This document shows positions 1-7,074 of a stretch of 8,750 bases of DNA, in pieces. The stretch is from an uncultured Clostridia bacterium. Lineage in GTDB: Bacteria; Bacillota; Clostridia; Lachnospirales; Lachnospiraceae. Location of the stretch: the NCBI GenBank assembly GCA_947178015.1, contig CAMWWW010000080.1, forward strand, positions 1-8,750. The letters run 5' to 3'. Numbering within the stretch: position 1 is the first letter of the stretch; each line of letters opens with the position of its first letter. A program made the position numbers and the translations under genes. The notes below the pieces were generated by a model, which had not been told where the DNA came from, searched no databases, and saw only the letters and a list, made by a program, of their open reading frames with translations.

Positions 1-811
1 ATCCAGTCATGCGGCTGGAACAAATAAGACGAGACCCTTTTGCAAATCCGGCACATTCTTTTTTAAGACGCGCAAGCTCTTCAAAATATACGGATAGCTC
101 GTGAATCCCCATGCGGGTAAACTCGTCCGTCAAAGAAAGCATCCCCGTCACCTGCTTCACACAGACGAAGTATGGTTCCACGACTCCTTTTTCTTTATAA
201 TAGCTTGCTATTCCATAAGCGATTGATGCAAATAAGAAAAATACGCCAAGTCCGCCGTCCACAAAAAGCAGAAGCAGGGAAACAATCTCAGCCAAAATCA
301 CAAAGTAATGCCTGCTATTTCCCCTTGCTGGAAGATCCATAAGTCGAAGAAGATAATCACTGACAGAATGTTTCTTCATTCTGCCAAGTTGGTGATAAAT
401 CTCCTGAAATTGTAAACGTTCTTTTTCATGAGTCTGGAAAAAGGAGATCAGTCTGTGCCGCTCCTTAAGCTCTTTCTCATCTGAGATTGGCGTTCGCAGC
501 AGCCAGTACAGATAATCCTCTCCCACCGAGGAACAGGTTTGATTCACCAACAGAAAAATATCCTCCATCCCAAGGTCATCCCACGTCAAATCATCCAGAA
601 AAAATGCCGCTCGATTGCGATAATTCTTAAAATAATGAGAAATGCGTGCAAGCTCCTCCACCGCATATTCCCTCTCCGGCAATTTACCGAAATTCTCCTT
701 TGCATGTCGTAAAAATTTTTCCCTATTTTTTTTCTGATTACTGGCAAACTGCACGATCAGCACTACAACTACCGCGCAGAAAAACAGAATCAATCCCTGT
801 TCCGTCGTCAT
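1..811 (-). CDS. MutS-related protein with membrane helices, N-terminal part (runs off the left edge)
   Basis: Reading leftward from ATG at 811 there is an open frame of 270 complete codons with no stop before the window edge. A hydrophobic segment lies at residues 7-22, then a basic stretch (22-36). Next comes a soluble region with the blocks PEREYAVEELARISHYF (45-61) and DDLTWDDLGMEDIF (73-86), followed by SSVGEDYLYWLLRTP (94-108). Two more hydrophobic helices lie at about 168-184 and 187-205. I recognise these blocks from Firmicute proteins of roughly 600 residues annotated as MutS-related or MutS family, whose C-terminal half carries the MutS ABC-type ATPase domain. That half lies outside the window, so ATPase motifs cannot be checked. 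The family is not the classical mismatch-repair MutS and its role is unknown to me. The start lies 2 nt after the permease stop with no clear ribosome binding site, suggesting co-transcription and translational coupling. The family call rests on remembered similarity. Confidence 0.75.
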   Translation of the reverse strand, partial: MTTEQGLILFFCAVVVVLIVQFASNQKKNREKFLRHAKENFGKLPEREYAVEELARISHYFKNYRNRAAFFLDDLTWDDLGMEDIFLLVNQTCSSVGEDYLYWLLRTPISDEKELKERHRLISFFQTHEKERLQFQEIYHQLGRMKKHSVSDYLLRLMDLPARGNSRHYFVILAEIVSLLLLFVDGGLGVFFLFASIAYGIASYYKEKGVVEPYFVCVKQVTGMLSLTDEFTRMGIHELSVYFEELARLKKECAGFAKGSRLICSSRMTG

Positions 812-813
812 AA

Positions 814-2226
814 TTAAAATGCGATAAAGAACTTACCGATAAACAGCACAGAAAGCACCAAAGTAAGAATGGATACTTCCTTTGCTCTGCCGGTACAGAT
901 CTTAACAACACTATACGCAATCAGTCCGATACCAATACCATTTCCAATACCACCTGTCACCATCATAAAGATCAGCATCAGCACTACGGAAACAGAAGCT
1001 GACACATCCGAATAATCCACCTCTTTCAACGCGCTGATCATCAATACACCTACAAATACCAGTGCTGCAGAAGTAGCGGGAGCAGGAATCAAGGCTGCGA
1101 TCGGTGCAACAAACATGCAGGCGAGAAAACACAGACCTGTCACAATCGAAGTAAGACCCGTGCGGCCTCCCTCCTCCACGCCGGAAGCAGACTCAATAAA
1201 TGTAGTGACCGTCGAGGTTCCCGTGCAGGCGCCCACGCAGGTAGCAAGAGAATCTGCTAACATAGCCTTGTTCATGTCAGGCATCTCCCCTTTTTCATTT
1301 AACATATTTGCTTTCTTTGCTGTGCCGAGCAAGGTACCGATGGTATCAAACATATCGACCATACAAAATGAAATAACCGTCATAATAGCCGACAAAAATC
1401 CCATACGAAACAAAGTTTTAAAGCTAAAAGTCAAAAACGTCATGTCAAACATATCCTTAAACGGAGGCAAAAAGCTTGCGCCACTTAAAGAAGCAAATGG
1501 ATTTGTCCCAAGTATAAAGGAGCCAATCCAATAAATCACAGCCGCCACAACCATACCAATCAAAATGGAACCTTTTACCTTTTTGTGATTGAGCGCAGCG
1601 ATCGCAAACAAGCCCACAAACATAGTAATAATATACAAAATCATGGTAGGATACGCCGATCCCATCGCAGCCTTCGTGACGGAAGCTCCATCGGTAAAAA
1701 ATCCTATCATTGTCTGGGAGCCGCCATCATAATAAACGGCTGCATTGGTTGACAAACCGATGTTGACCAGCATCAATCCAATACCGGCTGAAATGCCAAG
1801 GCGCACAGACTTGGGAATCGCCTCCACAATCTTTTCTCGAACCTTTAACACGGTGAGAATCGTAAATAAAATACCAGAAATTAAAATAATCGCAAGTCCG
1901 CCCCCGAATGCCTCCTCATAGGCAATTCCAGCCGCCGCTGCGATTCCTGCCACAACCGATGCAAAATAACTGTTAAGCCCCATGCCGGGCGCCAGAGCAA
2001 ATGGTTTATTTGCTAGAAGTGCCATCAGAATGGTACCCACGGCCGCCGACAAAATAGTAGCCATAAACACCGCGTTCCACAGCGGCGTTCCAACCGCGAA
2101 ATTCGTCAGCAGATTCGGATTAAGCTGAACAATGTAAGCCATCGTCATAAAGGTGGCAAGACCTGCAATGATCTCTGTCTTCACATTTGTGCGGTTTTCC
2201 TTGAGTTTAAAAACCTTTTCTAACAT
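814..2226 (-). CDS. NCS2 family (AzgA/PbuG-like) purine permease
   Basis: A 470-residue polytopic membrane protein, the usual length for AzgA-type nucleobase transporters, which import purine bases such as hypoxanthine, guanine or adenine by proton symport. Family landmarks visible are TEIIAGLATFMTMAYI (17-32), NKPFALAPGMGLNSYF (73-88), VDMFDTIGTLLGTA (290-303), and the signature GTSTVTTFIESASGVEEGGR (336-355). Hydrophobic segments fill most of the rest. The start ATG is supported by an AGGAGG site (2234-2239) 7 nt upstream. A promoter at 2270-2298 lies close upstream and leaves a leader of only about 36 nt. That is too short for the guanine riboswitch found before some Bacillus homologues. 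The gene is followed after 2 nt by the MutS-related gene. Substrate choice among purines cannot be read from the sequence, so I give no gene symbol; pbuG- or pbuO-like would both be reasonable. Confidence 0.93.
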   Translation of the reverse strand: MLEKVFKLKENRTNVKTEIIAGLATFMTMAYIVQLNPNLLTNFAVGTPLWNAVFMATILSAAVGTILMALLANKPFALAPGMGLNSYFASVVAGIAAAAGIAYEEAFGGGLAIILISGILFTILTVLKVREKIVEAIPKSVRLGISAGIGLMLVNIGLSTNAAVYYDGGSQTMIGFFTDGASVTKAAMGSAYPTMILYIITMFVGLFAIAALNHKKVKGSILIGMVVAAVIYWIGSFILGTNPFASLSGASFLPPFKDMFDMTFLTFSFKTLFRMGFLSAIMTVISFCMVDMFDTIGTLLGTAKKANMLNEKGEMPDMNKAMLADSLATCVGACTGTSTVTTFIESASGVEEGGRTGLTSIVTGLCFLACMFVAPIAALIPAPATSAALVFVGVLMISALKEVDYSDVSASVSVVLMLIFMMVTGGIGNGIGIGLIAYSVVKICTGRAKEVSILTLVLSVLFIGKFFIAF

Positions 2227-2269
2227 TTTCCTTCCTCCTATGTTTATAATGTGATAAAACTACACTGAA

Positions 2270-2298
2270 AGTATACTATGAACTGGGAAAAAATACAA
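2270..2298 (-). promoter_or_regulatory. Probable sigma-A promoter of the purine permease gene
   Basis: On the minus strand a -35 TTGTAT (2293-2298, 4 of 6 matches to TTGACA) is followed, after exactly 17 bp, by a -10 TATACT (2270-2275, 5 of 6). Transcription would start near 2263, about 36 nt before the permease ATG. This makes the permease and MutS-related gene a unit separate from spoIVA. Confidence 0.65.
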
Positions 2299-2318
2299 GA
2301 AGCAATGAAAAGAGATTC

Positions 2319-2394
2319 GCATAGCCAGCGTTGCTATTTCCTCAAGAAACCTAGCGAAAACAAGGTGACAGGGAAATAGCAGCGCTGGCTATGC
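2319..2394. repeat. Long imperfect inverted repeat (23-bp arms, 30-nt loop)
   Basis: The arm 2319-2341 is the reverse complement of 2372-2394 in 22 of 23 positions. The single mismatch (2331 against 2382) would be a U-G wobble in a plus-strand RNA but an A-C mismatch in a minus-strand RNA. The loop is 2342-2371. It lies after spoIVA and just upstream of the -35 of the permease promoter. It could slow or end spoIVA transcription, but neither side is followed by a clean run of T, so it is not a typical intrinsic terminator. It could also be a dispersed palindromic element or a protein binding site. Confidence 0.85.
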
Positions 2395-2399
2395 TGATT

Positions 2400-2423
2400 T
2401 TATCGGTATTTTTATTGGTATTT
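2400..2423. repeat. Two tandem copies of a 12-bp unit, one mismatch
   Basis: The unit TTATCGGTATTT at 2400-2411 is followed directly by TTATTGGTATTT at 2412-2423. The pair lies between the spoIVA stop and the long inverted repeat, in non-coding sequence. No function is apparent; it may be a small slippage duplication. Confidence 0.75.
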
Positions 2424-2440
2424 CAGACGAATTTGCGTGT

Positions 2441-3919
2441 TTATATTATAATACAAATTAACCCACCATTGCTGTCGTTAATGATTTTTTGCAGTGTCTC
2501 TTGTAGCTTTATCTGGCTGTCCTCTGTGAGTACATGAATTTTGGTTCGTATTCCATCGTCTACAATATCCTCAATCGACTTTCCGAAAATATTCGTTGAC
2601 CAGATTCCCTCTTCTGATTGTGCTGCATTTTCTTTTATATAAGTGACCAGATCCCTTGCCTGCTGCTCACTTCCCACAATCGGCGCAATCTCCGTCTCTA
2701 TATTGGCTTTTATCATATGGATGGATGGGCATTTCGCATCCATTTTTACTCCAAATTTATTGCCGTGGCGGATTACCTGAGGTTCGGCAAGCTCGATTTC
2801 CTCTCGCGCGGGAGCGACAACCCCATACCCTTTCCTTCGCACAGACTCCAAGGCCCCCTGAACCTTCTCATATTCCTTTTTCATACCCGAAAATTCCTTC
2901 ATGCTGCGGACCAGCTCATACTCTCCTCGGATAGGAAGCCCGGTCATATCACTTAATAGCTTATAATAATGCGAGTCATCAATCTGCGCATTTAAGATAA
3001 TCTTACCATCGGAAAGCTCTATTTTATCCAGCTTTACCCTTTTTATGTACGGAGACTCCTGATTCATATCCGTCTCGCTGACTTCCTTCATATAAGCAGC
3101 GCGCCCCATCGCCGCGTTCAGCCCGCCTCGAAGCGCTGACTTTACCGGATGAGACAGAGGAAGCATTTCTGGCCATTTTGGAATAAATAGATCAAACTCG
3201 GAGATGGGGAATTCCTTTAAAATGGAATCTAAGATCATAGTGATATCTTCTTTTTTAAGCTGCTCACAGTTGACCGGAAGCACAGCATTGTGATATTTTT
3301 CCGTGAGCTGAGAGGCGAGCTCTGTCGTCTCAGAAGAATAGGGTCTTGTCGAATTTAATAAAATGACGAAAGGCTTTCCAATCCGTTTCAGTTCCTCTAT
3401 CGTTCTCTCCTCAGCGGGAATATAACTGTCCCTTGGAATCTCTCCGATGCTTCCATCTGTCGTCACAACAATGCCAATGGTAGAATGATCGGTGATTACC
3501 TTCTGCGTTCCCATCTCAGCCGCTTTCGTAAACGGAATCTCATAATCGAACCATGGTGTTTTTACCATGCGCTCATTTTCGTTTTCAATGTGCCCCTGTG
3601 CTCCATCAACCATAAATCCGACACAGTCAATCAATCTAAGCCTAACCTGAACATCATCACTCAATCCAATCTGTGCCGCCTCTTTTGGTATAAACTTAGG
3701 TTCTGTCGTCATGATGGTCTTTCCCTGTGCACTTTGCGGAAGCTCATCCCGCGCCCGCGTTCTCTCATTTTCATCTTTTATTCCCGGAAGAACCAAGATA
3801 TCCATAAAGCGCTTGATAAACGTAGACTTTCCCGTTCTCACCGGACCTACCACGCCGATATAGATCTCCCCTCCCGTTCTGTCCCTAATATCTTGATACA
3901 GATTCTGCGCAATATCCAT
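2441..3919 (-). CDS. spoIVA: Stage IV sporulation protein A, spore coat morphogenetic ATPase
   Basis: From the ATG at 3919 the protein has 492 residues, the length of Bacillus SpoIVA. In the family it is an ATPase made in the mother cell; it polymerises on the outer forespore membrane as the base of the coat, anchored by SpoVM, and is also needed for cortex formation. The Walker A motif GPVRTGKST is at 25-33 (K31), a double threonine in KTIMTTEP at about T71-T72 matches the described sensor threonines, and the Walker B-type RLIDCVGFMVDG carries D98. The C-terminus GGLICIII is typical of the family. The frame stays open further upstream to a TTG at 4003, but 3919 is chosen because residues 1-20 match the usual start, AAAGGGG (3928-3934) lies 8 nt upstream, and a sigma-E-like promoter sits inside the would-be extension. 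The gene follows gpsA by 84 nt. Confidence 0.97.
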   Translation of the reverse strand: MDIAQNLYQDIRDRTGGEIYIGVVGPVRTGKSTFIKRFMDILVLPGIKDENERTRARDELPQSAQGKTIMTTEPKFIPKEAAQIGLSDDVQVRLRLIDCVGFMVDGAQGHIENENERMVKTPWFDYEIPFTKAAEMGTQKVITDHSTIGIVVTTDGSIGEIPRDSYIPAEERTIEELKRIGKPFVILLNSTRPYSSETTELASQLTEKYHNAVLPVNCEQLKKEDITMILDSILKEFPISEFDLFIPKWPEMLPLSHPVKSALRGGLNAAMGRAAYMKEVSETDMNQESPYIKRVKLDKIELSDGKIILNAQIDDSHYYKLLSDMTGLPIRGEYELVRSMKEFSGMKKEYEKVQGALESVRRKGYGVVAPAREEIELAEPQVIRHGNKFGVKMDAKCPSIHMIKANIETEIAPIVGSEQQARDLVTYIKENAAQSEEGIWSTNIFGKSIEDIVDDGIRTKIHVLTEDSQIKLQETLQKIINDSNGGLICIII

Positions 3920-3927
3920 ACAAAAAT

Positions 3928-3934
3928 CCCCTTT
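3928..3934 (-). promoter_or_regulatory. Ribosome binding site that fixes the spoIVA start
   Basis: AAAGGGG on the minus strand, 8 nt before the ATG at 3919. It supports this start over the in-frame TTG at 4003, which has no comparable site and would abut the gpsA stop. Confidence 0.7.
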
Positions 3935-3947
3935 CCTATTCTTATAT

Positions 3948-3975
3948 AATATATGAAAGAGGATTTGTTTTATGT
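3948..3975 (-). promoter_or_regulatory. Candidate sigma-E (mother-cell) promoter of spoIVA
   Basis: On the minus strand CATATATT (3948-3955) matches the sigma-E -10 consensus CATACAAT in 6 of 8 positions. An ATA-containing element, ACATAAA (3969-3975), lies 13 bp upstream where the sigma-E -35 is expected. The predicted start would be about 20 nt upstream of the spoIVA ATG. spoIVA is a known sigma-E target in Bacillus, which supports the reading. The sequence is AT-rich, so a chance match is possible. Confidence 0.5.
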
Positions 3976-4003
3976 GTACATTATCCGAAACGAAATAAGA
4001 CAA

Positions 4004-5020
4004 CTACAAAGCATTTTCCCAAGGCAAATCAGAATGTTCAATGGTTTTATCCCGAAGCATCAATTCTGTTACGGCATCTGCCGCCTTTTTTCCATCGAAA
4101 AGCACTTGATTGACCTGTTCCACAATCGGCATCTCCACCTCATATTTCCTAGCCAGAGCAAGAGCTGCTTTTGCCGAGTGCACGCCTTCCACTGCCATGC
4201 CAACCTTTGCCATCGCCTCCTCCATGGAAAGTCCCTCTCCAATCAAAATACCGGCTCTGCGGTTTCGGCTGTGCATACTGGCGCAGGTGACAATCAAATC
4301 TCCGATGCCGGATAATCCAGAAAAAGTCTGAAGCGCCCCGCCCATCTTCATGCCAAGGCGCGCAATCTCCGCGATACCGCGCGTGATAAGCGCCGCTTTT
4401 GTATTGTCTCCATAGCCCAGTCCGTCCGCAATGCCGGCGGCAAGCGCTATTACATTTTTAAGCGCCGCACCCAGCTCAATACCAAGCATATCTGGGCTAG
4501 TATAAACGCGAAACACAGGGCTCATAAAAATATTTTGAACATGCTCCGCTGTTTCTTTTGTGTGCGCCCCCGCCACACAGGTAGTGGGAATCCCTTTTCC
4601 AACTTCCTCCGCATGACTTGGTCCAGACAATACCGCTACATCTGCCAGTGGAAGCTCCTCCTCAATCACTTGACTCATTACAAAAAGGGTATTCTCCTCA
4701 ATTCCCTTTGCCATATTTACGACAATCTGTCCCGGAACCAGATACTCTGCCATCCGTCTAGCTGTCTCCCTGATATAAGAAGACGCTGTGGAAAGAACCA
4801 AAAGCTCCTTCTGCTCCATCGCTTCTTTGAGATCCCCAGTGACTTTTGTCTCGTCCGTCAGACGTATTCCCGGAATACTTTTTAATTCTCGATTTTCTGA
4901 CAACATCTGAATCTCTTTTTCCAGAGCAGACCAGACAGTCACCTGATGTCCATTCTTTCCGAGAAGCACGGCGAGCGCTGTCCCCCAGCTCCCCGCCCCA
5001 ATTACACCGATATTTGCCAT
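4004..5020 (-). CDS. gpsA: NAD(P)+-dependent glycerol-3-phosphate dehydrogenase
   Basis: A 338-residue cytoplasmic enzyme of normal family length. It reduces dihydroxyacetone phosphate to sn-glycerol 3-phosphate, the backbone for phospholipids. The N-terminal Rossmann nucleotide-binding loop GAGSWGTALA is at 8-17. NMAKGIE (102-108) holds the conserved active-site lysine K105 and LSGPSHAEEV spans 131-140. GAALKNVIALAAGIADGLGY (184-203) holds the second catalytic lysine, K188, and leads into GDNTKAALITRG. The substrate-binding region SGIGDLIVTCASMHSRNRR spans 237-255. The product feeds PlsY, encoded just upstream. The start ATG is preceded by GAGGGG (5024-5029), rather close to the start, with an alternative AGGA slightly further out (5032-5035). 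The 75-nt gap to plsY contains potential RNA structure reaching up to this ribosome binding site. Nothing essential appears to be missing. Confidence 0.97.
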   Translation of the reverse strand: MANIGVIGAGSWGTALAVLLGKNGHQVTVWSALEKEIQMLSENRELKSIPGIRLTDETKVTGDLKEAMEQKELLVLSTASSYIRETARRMAEYLVPGQIVVNMAKGIEENTLFVMSQVIEEELPLADVAVLSGPSHAEEVGKGIPTTCVAGAHTKETAEHVQNIFMSPVFRVYTSPDMLGIELGAALKNVIALAAGIADGLGYGDNTKAALITRGIAEIARLGMKMGGALQTFSGLSGIGDLIVTCASMHSRNRRAGILIGEGLSMEEAMAKVGMAVEGVHSAKAALALARKYEVEMPIVEQVNQVLFDGKKAADAVTELMLRDKTIEHSDLPWENAL

Positions 5021-5033
5021 ATTCCCCTCATTC

Positions 5034-5083
5034 CTGCGCCGCTTTATTTTCTAAGCCTGTGATGCAGCGCAGACACAAGCTTA
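5034..5083 (-). promoter_or_regulatory. Potential mRNA fold (pseudoknot or alternative hairpins) in the plsY-gpsA spacer
   Basis: In the minus-strand transcript the arm from 5083 to 5074 (TAAGCTTGTG) pairs with 5061 to 5052 (CACAGGCTTA): 10 bp with one G-U. Within its 12-nt loop, CTGCGCTGC (5072 to 5064) can pair with GCGGCGCAG (5042 to 5034): 9 bp with one G-U. The second arm ends a few bases before the gpsA ribosome binding site. The two stems either form an H-type pseudoknot, with a single-base first loop and an A-rich GAAAATAAA linker, or alternate as exclusive hairpins. No T-run follows, so it is not an intrinsic terminator. No known riboswitch class is recognised. The complementarity is seen directly; function is inferred. 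Confidence 0.45.
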
Positions 5084-5095
5084 CTGATAAATTAC

Positions 5096-5749
5096 CTATT
5101 TTGTCGTCTCGGCAGGCTTTTTTTCACCTAACTTACTCTCTGTTCCATGAAGCAGGCGGCCGATATTTGCCCTATGCTTGTAAAAGGCGAGCAGGGTCAT
5201 CACAGCGCCAATGGCATATACTTCGTAAAGATACGCTGTACGGAGTCCATATTGTCCTGTCTGGCCGCCAAGAATTAAAAGAAGCATAAACACTGCCATC
5301 ATAATCAGAGAGGCAAGTGATACATAGCGCGTGAGCGCTGTCACCAAAATAAATACAGCGCAGATGCACAATGCAAGCCTCCAGTCAAAAGCAAGCACCA
5401 TGCCCGATGTGGCGGCAATGCCCTTTCCGCCCTTAAAGTTAAGATAAAACGGATAATTATGACCGAGCATAACCCCAAGTCCGCTGTAAAAAACAAGAAG
5501 ACGAAGCATATCGGGATGACTGCCTCTAAAAAGCAGGCTGACACAAGCGCCTGCAAGAACGGCTTTCAGGCAATCCCCCGCATAGGTAATAATCCCCGCT
5601 TTTTTTCCAAGCACACGCAGCGCGTTTGTCGTGCCGGCGTTGCCGCTTCCATATTGTCTGATGTCGACATGATGCAGTCTTCCATAGATGTAACCTGTCT
5701 GAAATAGTCCAAATAGATAGCCAATTACAATGCAGATAACCCGTTCCAT
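5096..5749 (-). CDS. plsY: Acyl-phosphate:glycerol-3-phosphate acyltransferase (PlsY)
   Basis: A 217-residue integral membrane enzyme. It transfers an acyl group from acyl-phosphate to sn-glycerol 3-phosphate to give lysophosphatidic acid, the first committed step of phospholipid synthesis in most Gram-positive bacteria. The three conserved motifs are present: RQYGSGNAGTTNALRVLG (31-48), GHNYPFYLNFKGGKGIA (96-112) and HRANIGRLLHGTES (192-205). Hydrophobic segments lie at about 2-20, 50-73, 82-97, 119-139, 142-160 and 172-190. Small departures from the textbook motif are GTTNALR in place of GATNVLR, and FQTGY where many homologues have a proline before the first loop; I recall such forms from Lachnospiraceae. 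The ATG overlaps the der stop by 1 nt (TAATG), indicating translational coupling. gpsA, which makes its substrate, follows after 75 nt. The C-terminal tail is basic and hydrophilic. Confidence 0.95.
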   Translation of the reverse strand: MERVICIVIGYLFGLFQTGYIYGRLHHVDIRQYGSGNAGTTNALRVLGKKAGIITYAGDCLKAVLAGACVSLLFRGSHPDMLRLLVFYSGLGVMLGHNYPFYLNFKGGKGIAATSGMVLAFDWRLALCICAVFILVTALTRYVSLASLIMMAVFMLLLILGGQTGQYGLRTAYLYEVYAIGAVMTLLAFYKHRANIGRLLHGTESKLGEKKPAETTK

Positions 5750-7074
5750 TATTTTTCTTCCTTTCGCTCCCTCACGATAAATTTTAGCGGAGTCCCCTTA
5801 AAGCCAAAGGTTTCCCTGATCTGGTTTTCAATATATCTGGTATAGGAAAAATGCATCAGCTCCTTATCGTTGACAAACAACACAAAAGTAGGCGGTTTTA
5901 CTGCCACCTGCGTAATATAATAAATACGCAGTCGTTTTCCCTTGTCGGACGGCGGCTGCTGCATTGCCGTTGCTTCCATGAGTATTTCATTTAAAACGCC
6001 TGTCGCAATGCGCAAAGAATGATTTTGTATCACCACATCAATCGTCTCAAAAAGCTTTTCCACGCGCTGTCCACTTTTTGCAGATATAAAAAGATATTCG
6101 GCATATGGAATAAAGGACAACACATCTTTCATGCGTTTGCTGTGCTCATAGATGGTCTTATCTGTCTTTTCAATGGCATCCCACTTATTTACCGCAACGA
6201 TAATTCCCTTCCCTCTCTCATGGGCAATTCCGGCAATCTTTGCATCCTGTTCGGTAACGCCCTCCGTGGCGTCAATCACCACCACCACCACGTCTGCGCG
6301 CTCCACCGCAGAAACGGTGCGAATAATACTAAAACGCTCGATTTCTTCCTTTATCTTGCTCTTTCTTCGAAGCCCTGCCGTATCAATAAAAATATATTCT
6401 TTTTCATTTCGCACCACAGGCGTGTCCACAGCATCCCTTGTCGTCCCGGCGATATGGGACACAATCACGCGGTTCTCTCCAATAATTCGATTAATTATCG
6501 AAGATTTGCCGACATTTGGCTTGCCGACAATAGCGACACGCGGTCTTTCCTCCTCTTCCTCCTCGGCGCTCTCTGGCGGAAAATAAGACACCACTTTATC
6601 AAGAAGCTCCCCTAACCCTAATCTTGAAGACGCAGAAATGGGAATTGGCTCTCCTATACCTAAATTATAGAATTCATACGTATCCGCCTGAAACTTCTGA
6701 AAACTGTCCACTTTATTGACCGCAAGTACCACAGGCTTTTTCGATCGACGCAGCATATCCGCAACCTTCGCGTCGGCATCTACAAGTCCCTGCCTTACGT
6801 CTGTCAAAAATACAATTACATCCGCCGTATCCATGGCAATCTGTGCTTGCTCTCTCATCTGTGAGAGAATAATATCCTTGGAATCTGGTTCAATTCCTCC
6901 TGTATCAATCATGGTAAATGCGTAATTCAGCCATGTTACATCCGCATAAATACGATCTCTGGTGACGCCCGGCGTATCCTTTACAATCGAGATCCGCTCA
7001 CCGGCAAGCGCATTAAACAGCGTGGACTTTCCCACATTTGGACGACCCACAATGGCGACAATCGGTCTACTCAT
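5749..7074 (-). CDS. der: Ribosome-associated double GTPase Der (EngA)
   Basis: A 441-residue protein with two consecutive GTPase domains and a C-terminal KH-like domain, the hallmark of Der/EngA, an essential GTPase acting in assembly of the 50S ribosomal subunit. In domain 1, the P-loop GRPNVGKST is at 10-18, DTGG at 57-60 and NKVD at 120-123. In domain 2, GKPNVGKSS is at 184-192, DTAG at 231-234 and NKWD at 296-299. An acidic linker with six glutamates (171-176) separates the domains. The KH-like part runs from about 352 to the end, with the familiar PPTFVLFVND and YIENQIRETFGFKGTPLK blocks. The ATG lies 11 nt after an AAGGAGGT site (7086-7093) and overlaps the upstream DUF512 gene by 4 nt (ATGA); the stop overlaps the plsY start. 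No separate promoter is evident, so expression probably depends on the promoter before the DUF512 gene. Confidence 0.98.
   Translation of the reverse strand: MSRPIVAIVGRPNVGKSTLFNALAGERISIVKDTPGVTRDRIYADVTWLNYAFTMIDTGGIEPDSKDIILSQMREQAQIAMDTADVIVFLTDVRQGLVDADAKVADMLRRSKKPVVLAVNKVDSFQKFQADTYEFYNLGIGEPIPISASSRLGLGELLDKVVSYFPPESAEEEEEERPRVAIVGKPNVGKSSIINRIIGENRVIVSHIAGTTRDAVDTPVVRNEKEYIFIDTAGLRRKSKIKEEIERFSIIRTVSAVERADVVVVVIDATEGVTEQDAKIAGIAHERGKGIIVAVNKWDAIEKTDKTIYEHSKRMKDVLSFIPYAEYLFISAKSGQRVEKLFETIDVVIQNHSLRIATGVLNEILMEATAMQQPPSDKGKRLRIYYITQVAVKPPTFVLFVNDKELMHFSYTRYIENQIRETFGFKGTPLKFIVRERKEEK

Noticed and set aside
1115..1534. Plus-strand open frame of 139 codons
   Set aside because: It lies fully antisense to the permease, which has clear family motifs; codon pattern and content fit a shadow frame.
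2319..2394. The long inverted repeat as a standard intrinsic terminator
   Set aside because: Neither flank carries the continuous T-run expected; it is kept as a repeat of unknown role.
3920..4003. In-frame upstream extension of SpoIVA from a TTG at 4003 (28 more residues)
   Set aside because: The extension overlaps the sigma-E-like promoter, has no good ribosome binding site and does not resemble SpoIVA; the ATG at 3919 gives the canonical 492-residue protein.
3485..4315. Plus-strand open frames antisense to spoIVA and gpsA (3485-3949 and 3953-4315)
   Set aside because: Both overlap well-supported genes on the other strand and show no recognisable protein motif.
6553..6569. Low-complexity CCTCCTCTTCCTCCTC tract
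   Set aside because: It is simply the glutamate-rich linker codons of Der read on the other strand.
6019..6615. Plus-strand open frame of 198 codons with a histidine run
   Set aside because: It is antisense to der. The histidine run is the complement of the valine stretch VVVVV in Der domain 2, and no ribosome binding site supports it.
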